DNA of 8,566 bases, from assembly GCA_013336035.1 (NCBI GenBank), contig JAAXUL010000184.1, positions 1-8,566 of the forward strand, in the 5' to 3' direction. This document shows positions 4,321 through 8,566 of the stretch, one piece after another. The translations under genes were made by a program, and so were the position numbers. The notes under the pieces are model-generated. The model did no database searches. It saw only the letters and a program-made list of their open reading frames with translations, and was not told where the DNA came from. Source of the DNA: Chloroflexales bacterium. Lineage in GTDB: Bacteria; Chloroflexota; Chloroflexia; Chloroflexales; Chloroflexaceae. Positions within the stretch are counted from its first letter, which is position 1. Each line of letters opens with the position of its first letter.

Positions 4321-7300
4321 ATGAACGATGCATCATTTGGGGCCATAGTCCGGCGTTGGCGCAGAGCCCTCGATCTAACCCAGGACGAGCTCGCCGACCA
4401 GGTCGGATGCGGTGTCTCGACCCTGCGCAAGATCGAGGGGGATGAGCGGCGCCCATCCCGGCAGCTCGCGGAGCGGCTCGCCGCCTGTTTGCGCGTCCCG
4501 CCCGAGGCGCACGATCGCTTCCTCGCGGCAGCTCGGGGCGTGGTCGCCGCCCACCGCCTGGACGGCATCGCCGTCGACGCTCCCACTGCCACACCGGCCA
4601 CGTTACCCACGCCCACACAGTCCCCGCCACTCCCGGTCATCGCCCCCCCGACCGGCACGGTCACCTTCCTCTTCACGGACATCGAGGGCAGCACCTGGCT
4701 CTGGGAGCAACACCCCGACGCCATGTCTGTTGCACTTGCCGCCCATGACGCCTTGCTCCACCGGGCGATCGCTGAGCACCATGGCTACACCTTTAAGACC
4801 GTTGGGGACGCCTTCTATGCGGCCTTCGCCACTGCCCCCGACGCCCTCCGGGCCGCCCTCACTGCGCAGCGCCAGCTCCATGCCCCCCTCGCCGACCTGG
4901 CGATCAAGGTCCGGATGGCCCTCCATACCGGCGACGCCGAAACACGCGACGACGACTACTTTGGCCCGCCGCTCAACCGGGTGGCCCGCCTGCTTTCCGC
5001 CGGCCACGGCGATCAGATCCTCCTCTCGCATGTGACCGCTGAGCTGGTACGTGATCGCCTCCCTTTCGACGTTACGCTGCGCGATCTGGGCGAGCACCGC
5101 CTCAGAGATCTCTCCCGCCCCGAGCGGTTCCACCAGGTTGTAGCACCCGGTCTGCGCGCCGACTTTCCCAGCCTCCGCACCCTCGACGCACTGCGCACGA
5201 ATCTGCCCGCTCAGCTAACCTCGTTCGTCCAGCGGGAGCAGGAGGTGGCCACCGGGTGCGAACTGCTCCGCCGCCCCGAGGTTCGGCTCCTCACCCTCAC
5301 GGGCCCCGGGGGGGTCGGCAAGACCCGACTCGGGCTTCAGATAGCCGCCGAGCTCGCCGATACGCGCCGGGATGGGGTGTACCTTGTCGAGCTGGCGTCA
5401 GTCAGAGACCCGGCCTTAGTGATCCCGACCATCGCTGACATCCTCGGCGTGCGCGAGGAGCCTGGCCATCCACTGGACGAGAGCCTGGCGAACGCACTGC
5501 GCACCAGGCAGCTGCTGCTGGTACTCGATAACTTCGAGCAGGTGATCGAGGCTGCGCCCCTCATCACCAGCCTGCTGACGGCCGTGCCCCAGCTCCAGGT
5601 GCTAATAACCAGCCGGGAGGCGCTGCGCGTGTCGGGCGAGCATGAGCTGCCAGTGGCACCACTGGCCCTGCCTGATCCGCAGCACCTTCCGCCCCTGCAC
5701 GCTCTCTCACACTACGCGGCGGTGGAGCTCTTCATCCAACGTGCGCAGGCGATCCAGCCCGGCTTCACGGTCACCAACGACAATGCCCCGGCCATTGCCG
5801 AAATCTGCCATCGCCTGGATGGCCTGCCCCTGGCGATCGAGCTGGCCGCCATGCGGGTCAAGCTGCTCTCGCCACAGGCGCTGCTCGCACGACTCGATCA
5901 CCGGCTTTCGCTGCTCACCGGTGGGCTGCGCGACCTACCGGCACGTCAGCAGACGCTCCGTAATGCCATCGCCTGGAGCTATGACCTGCTGACCCTTGCG
6001 GAGCAGGCCCTATTCCGGCGGCTGGCAGTGTGTGTGGACGGCTGCACGCTCGAGGCCGCCGAAGCGGTGGGCCACCTCGCTGATGCCAACCCGGACATCC
6101 TCGACGGGCTGAGCTCACTGGTGGACAAAAGTCTGCTGCGCCAATGTGAGCACTACGGCGAGCCGCGCTTTGTGATGCTGGAGATCATCCGCGAGTATGC
6201 CAAAGACCAGCTGGTGAGCACCGGCGAGGAGGAGGCCGTCCAACGGCAGCACGCGGTGTTCTTCCTGGCGCTCGCCGAGACGGCGGCGCCCCAGCTCGTG
6301 CGCCCTGCGCAACGAGGGTGGCTTGAGCGGCTGGACGCCGAGCAGAATAACCTGCGCGCCGCTCTGGAGTGGGCCCTTAAGCACGGCGAGGGAGAGGTGG
6401 CGCTGCGGCTGAGCGGGGCGCTCTGGTGGTTCTGGTGGATACGCAAACATCTGAGCGAGGGGCGGGCCTGGCTCGAGCGCGCGCTCGATCAGCCAGCCCC
6501 CAGCGAGCCGACCGCCGAGCGGACGCGGGCCAGAGCGACGGCGCTCTACCGCGCCGGATTCCTGGCGCTCTTCCAGGGGGATATGGCGCGCACGACGGTG
6601 CTGGGTGAGGAGAGTCTGGCACTTTTCCAGACCCTTGGCGACCAGCGCGGTATCGCCTGGGCGTCGTACACCCTCGCATCAGGGCTCCAGGCCTCGCCTG
6701 AAGACCAGCGCGCGATGGACCTGCTCAGCGAGAGCCTGCGCCTGGCGCGTGCCCTTGACGAGCCGCTCCTTGCCGGGTGGGCCCTGAACGATATGGCCGC
6801 AGTGTCAATGCGGCAAGGCGGCTACCGGGAGGCCGCTCAAACATTCCAGGAAGCCCTGGCGCTGTTTGAGCGGCTGGGCGACACCCGTGATCTTGCCGTC
6901 TGCCTCAACAATCTTGGTGCAGTGGCTGAAGCATTAGGGGACGATCGGCGCGCCGCGGACCTGTATGCCCAAAGCCTCACCAGATTTCAAGAGCTGGGTG
7001 ATCCCGGAGGCCTTGCCACCTGCCTGATGAATCTTGGCCGGTGTGCACAGCGGCAGGGCGATAGTGAACGCGCTGTCTCGCTGCTTGTCGAGAGTATTAG
7101 GCTGTGGCAGCAGATTGGGGCCCCACTCTATATGGCGCAGGCGCTCACTGGCCTTGGCGCGGTCGCCGGCGCCAAGGGGCAGCCGCTGCACGCGGCGAGG
7201 CTCTTTGGCGCCGCTGAGGCCCAGCAAGCAGACTGGCTTACCCTGGTTGACCCGAGCGATCGCACCCGCTTCGAGCAGACAGTCGCAGCCGCACGCGCGC

Positions 7301-7392
7301 AGGCAGACTCGGCCACGTTTGCGGAGGCATGGGCAGAGGGCCGGAACATGCCGATCGAGGAGCTGATCGCTGGGATGAGTCACTATAAGTAG
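4321..7392 (+). CDS. XRE-HTH / class III adenylate cyclase / NB-ARC-like ATPase / TPR regulator
   Basis: A 1023-residue cytoplasmic STAND-type signalling protein. I chose the ATG at 4321; an in-frame TTG at 4315 is also open, and neither has a strong Shine-Dalgarno. Residues 5-60 form an XRE-type HTH (LTQDELADQVGCGVSTLRKIE). A Pro/Thr-rich linker spans about 85-112. The cyclase domain (113-275) appears complete: metal-binding D120 (FTDIEGST) and D163 (VGDAF), the K159/D212 pair that favours ATP over GTP, and transition-state N219 and R223 (LNRVAR). Next comes the ATPase: Walker A GPGGVGKT (328-335), Walker B LLLVLDNFE (D403), TSRE (430-433), and GLPLA (501-505). A winged-helix-like linker leads to about six TPRs (around 735-960). 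Known relatives bind DNA, and a ligand or partner read by the TPRs triggers nucleotide-dependent assembly. The protein could therefore sense a peptide and respond by cAMP synthesis and transcriptional control. It is divergent from the peptide/ligase/protease genes, with a palindrome before its start. Confidence 0.9.
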   Translation: MNDASFGAIVRRWRRALDLTQDELADQVGCGVSTLRKIEGDERRPSRQLAERLAACLRVPPEAHDRFLAAARGVVAAHRLDGIAVDAPTATPATLPTPTQSPPLPVIAPPTGTVTFLFTDIEGSTWLWEQHPDAMSVALAAHDALLHRAIAEHHGYTFKTVGDAFYAAFATAPDALRAALTAQRQLHAPLADLAIKVRMALHTGDAETRDDDYFGPPLNRVARLLSAGHGDQILLSHVTAELVRDRLPFDVTLRDLGEHRLRDLSRPERFHQVVAPGLRADFPSLRTLDALRTNLPAQLTSFVQREQEVATGCELLRRPEVRLLTLTGPGGVGKTRLGLQIAAELADTRRDGVYLVELASVRDPALVIPTIADILGVREEPGHPLDESLANALRTRQLLLVLDNFEQVIEAAPLITSLLTAVPQLQVLITSREALRVSGEHELPVAPLALPDPQHLPPLHALSHYAAVELFIQRAQAIQPGFTVTNDNAPAIAEICHRLDGLPLAIELAAMRVKLLSPQALLARLDHRLSLLTGGLRDLPARQQTLRNAIAWSYDLLTLAEQALFRRLAVCVDGCTLEAAEAVGHLADANPDILDGLSSLVDKSLLRQCEHYGEPRFVMLEIIREYAKDQLVSTGEEEAVQRQHAVFFLALAETAAPQLVRPAQRGWLERLDAEQNNLRAALEWALKHGEGEVALRLSGALWWFWWIRKHLSEGRAWLERALDQPAPSEPTAERTRARATALYRAGFLALFQGDMARTTVLGEESLALFQTLGDQRGIAWASYTLASGLQASPEDQRAMDLLSESLRLARALDEPLLAGWALNDMAAVSMRQGGYREAAQTFQEALALFERLGDTRDLAVCLNNLGAVAEALGDDRRAADLYAQSLTRFQELGDPGGLATCLMNLGRCAQRQGDSERAVSLLVESIRLWQQIGAPLYMAQALTGLGAVAGAKGQPLHAARLFGAAEAQQADWLTLVDPSDRTRFEQTVAAARAQADSATFAEAWAEGRNMPIEELIAGMSHYK

Positions 7393-7550
7393 GCCCTAAA
7401 TCAGGTTGGGTAACCCTACAGGGCGGAGACTATTTGGAGATCATTTCAAACCGGGGATGGAGATTGCCGGCCTAGAAAAAACTCATCACCCCTAGTATGG
7501 CCACTCTAGCAGAGCGGAATGCCTCTACGTACTTGACGCAGAACGATCTA
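7393..7550. other. Non-coding stretch after the regulator
   Basis: There is no convincing gene in either direction. GCCCT (7394-7398) and AGGGC (7420-7424) could pair around GGTT-GGGT-AACC, but no T-run follows, so I do not call a terminator. A GAAC tetranucleotide at 7541-7544 lies just outside the outermost hairpin of the IS91-like end. Confidence 0.3.
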
Positions 7551-7585
7551 AGGATTCATGTGGCGCGAAGCCGCCACATAATCCT
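7551..7585. repeat. Long hairpin, probable right-end (oriIS) structure of the IS91-like element
   Basis: ATGTGGCG (7558-7565) pairs with CGCCACAT (7572-7579) around a six-base loop. AGGATT and AATCCT extend the stem past one bulged C, giving 14 base pairs in all. It lies downstream of the transposase on its own strand. Seven bases further out is GAAC (GTTC on the transposase strand), one of the tetranucleotides used as IS91 targets. This matches the hairpin-plus-target layout of rolling-circle ends, but the exact boundary is inferred. Confidence 0.5.
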
Positions 7586-7676
7586 CATTGAACGAAGCGC
7601 GAGCGCCTCGCCCACTTGGAATTTGCACCTGCCCCACCTCGCCTTGCGCCCAGATTCTGCTCTGCCACACGTGGTT

Positions 7677-7697
7677 AGGTCGGCGCCACGCCGACCT
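7677..7697. repeat. Nine-bp hairpin in the transposase 3' region
   Basis: AGGTCGGCG and CGCCGACCT are perfect arms around a CCA loop. It lies in the roughly 240 bp between the transposase stop and the outermost hairpin, and is probably part of the element's non-coding right end. Confidence 0.5.
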
Positions 7698-7767
7698 CAT
7701 GCACCCGCAAGCAGTGCCAGACAGCGCCTCAGCAGCCACCCATCAGCCACCACGCCCGGCAGTGCCA

Positions 7768-7786
7768 GTGGCGTGACGCACGCCAC
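7768..7786. repeat. Eight-bp hairpin just after the transposase stop
   Basis: GTGGCGTG and CACGCCAC are perfect arms around ACG, six bases beyond the transposase stop codon. With no T-run it is not a classic terminator; it may end the transcript or be part of the element's end. A 10-bp direct repeat, GCAGTGCCAG, occurs at 7711-7720 and 7759-7768. Confidence 0.4.
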
Positions 7787-7792
7787 CTGCGT

Positions 7793-8566
7793 TCACGGCA
7801 CGCTCCGCGCCAGGTACGCCGCGTGCACCTGGTCAGATAGTCTCTGGTGTGACCGCGCTGGCCGGACTGGTGGTCCGCGGCTACACGGCTCGGTGAGCGG
7901 TCCTGGCGCATCCTGGCCTTGCCGCTGGCGTGGGAGCGTCTCCACGAGGCGCATCAGCTGCCCACACCTTGGGCATGTGACCCCTTCCAGCGGCTTCTGG
8001 CACGGCTCCTCCGCCGCTGGAGCGGGCGCTGGAGCGGGCGCTGGCGCCCCTGGCGCTCGCTCCAGTGCTTGGAGCAGCAGCTGCCGCTTCCCGACGCGCA
8101 GCAGCCCGTAGTAGCGCACCTTCACAAACCCTTTCGGCAGCACATGGGCCAGAAAGCGCTGGATGAAGCTTTCGGCAGGCAGGCTACAGCGTTTGGTCTG
8201 TCCGCTGGCTGCCTCGGTGTAGCGAAAGGTGACCTTGTCGTCGGCGATGCGCTCGATGCGGCTGTTGCTCAGCGCAATGCGGAAGATGTAGAGCGCCAGA
8301 TACTTCAAGGCGGCGGCACCGCTCCCGACCGCCTGACAATCGACCACCCAGGGTTTGCTCCAGGTGGATGCCGCCAGGGAGGCATACTCTGGAAGCCGCT
8401 GCAGGGCCGCGCGGAATTTGGCCCGAAACAGCTGGGCGAGGGGCTTAGCATGCACAAAGAAGTTCCGGCGACCCACCAGCCAGGTCTCCCCATCGGGCGC
8501 CAGACCCAGCGCGGGCACCAGGTAATGCACATGGGGGTGGTAGCGCAGGTCACGCGTCCAGGTCTG
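7793..8566 (-). CDS. IS91-family (Y2, HUH) transposase, 5' end outside the window
   Basis: The minus-strand frame is open to the window edge and codes for the last 257 residues of an IS91-type transposase. The first visible residues, QTWTRDLRYHPHVHYLVP, include the HPHVH motif (8539-8525), the metal-binding HUH element of rolling-circle transposases. ALKYLALYIFRIALSNSRI and SFIQRFLAHVLPKGFVKVRYYGLL follow, both characteristic of the Transposase_32 domain that holds the catalytic tyrosines. Near the C-terminus, CPRCG may belong to a zinc ribbon, after an Ala-Pro linker made by tandem 12-bp repeats. The usual N-terminal zinc-binding domain is beyond the edge. Family members move by rolling-circle replication, without terminal inverted repeats or target duplication, and can carry flanking DNA with them. 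No frameshift is visible, so the gene may be intact. The GTG at 8530 is not the true start. Confidence 0.9.
   Translation of the reverse strand, partial: QTWTRDLRYHPHVHYLVPALGLAPDGETWLVGRRNFFVHAKPLAQLFRAKFRAALQRLPEYASLAASTWSKPWVVDCQAVGSGAAALKYLALYIFRIALSNSRIERIADDKVTFRYTEAASGQTKRCSLPAESFIQRFLAHVLPKGFVKVRYYGLLRVGKRQLLLQALERAPGAPAPAPAPAPAAEEPCQKPLEGVTCPRCGQLMRLVETLPRQRQGQDAPGPLTEPCSRGPPVRPARSHQRLSDQVHAAYLARSVP
8016..8044 (-). repeat. Tandem 12-bp repeat coding for Ala-Pro
   Basis: GCTGGAGCGGGC occurs twice in tandem (8016-8027, 8028-8039), followed by a partial third copy. It encodes part of the APAPAPAPAP linker of the transposase. It is a likely slippage site and may vary in copy number. Confidence 0.6.

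Noticed and set aside
4278..4724. Minus-strand frames opposite the regulator's HTH and cyclase start
   Set aside because: These are antisense shadows; the plus strand has complete catalytic motifs in this stretch.
7497..8111. 204-residue plus-strand frame
   Set aside because: It runs opposite the transposase 3' end and through hairpins; Ser/Arg/His-rich with no domain.
1..8566. CRISPR arrays, tRNA or rRNA genes
   Set aside because: I saw no regularly spaced repeats, no cloverleaf with CCA or TTC-loop pattern, and no rRNA-like sequence.

Overview
This is a GC-rich bacterial window. Compact minus-strand genes are joined by short overlaps, and one very large plus-strand regulator has helix-turn-helix, cyclase, STAND ATPase and TPR modules. 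That gene style, a degraded kinesin-light-chain-type TPR gene and an IS91-type transposase suggest a filamentous or multicellular lineage. Chloroflexota (class Chloroflexia) is my best guess. It rests on protein style only, because no rRNA or other marker gene is present.

Layout. Positions 1-4240 read leftward. In transcription order they hold a possible leader (4240-4032) with an 11-codon uORF and a hairpin, then a 26-residue hydrophobic peptide gene (4031-3951). Two hairpins (3918-3863) follow, then a PaaK/LuxE-like adenylate-forming ligase (3778-2273). A 285-residue, nine-helix membrane protein (2279-1422) overlaps the ligase stop as ATGCTAA. After it come a frameshifted TPR gene remnant (about 1385-1143) and a DHA3-type MFS exporter (1126-50) whose 3' end has been replaced by unrelated sequence. 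Divergent from this group, 4321-7392 encodes an XRE-HTH / class III adenylate cyclase / NB-ARC-like ATPase / TPR regulator. The right end (7551-8566) is an IS91-family transposase, cut by the window edge, followed by three strong hairpins.

The most notable item is the 285-residue protein. It has a YD motif in helix 6 (Y154-D155), a GxGD motif in helix 7 (G194-D197) 42 residues later, and a Pro-Leu element in helix 9. This is the signature and topology of presenilin / signal peptide peptidase (family A22) intramembrane aspartyl proteases, which are well known in eukaryotes and archaea but are not standard bacterial genes. Its operon partners are an adenylate-forming ligase and a tiny basic-then-hydrophobic peptide with the N-in orientation preferred by SPP-type enzymes. 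The intergenic region shared with the cyclase-STAND regulator carries a perfect 14-bp palindrome and a related half-site over an extended -10 promoter.

My working hypothesis is a peptide-based signalling or secondary-metabolite system: a membrane peptide precursor, a ligase that activates a carboxylate, a membrane protease, a now damaged exporter, and a divergent sensor/regulator. Motifs and gene order are seen directly; the functional linkage is inference.
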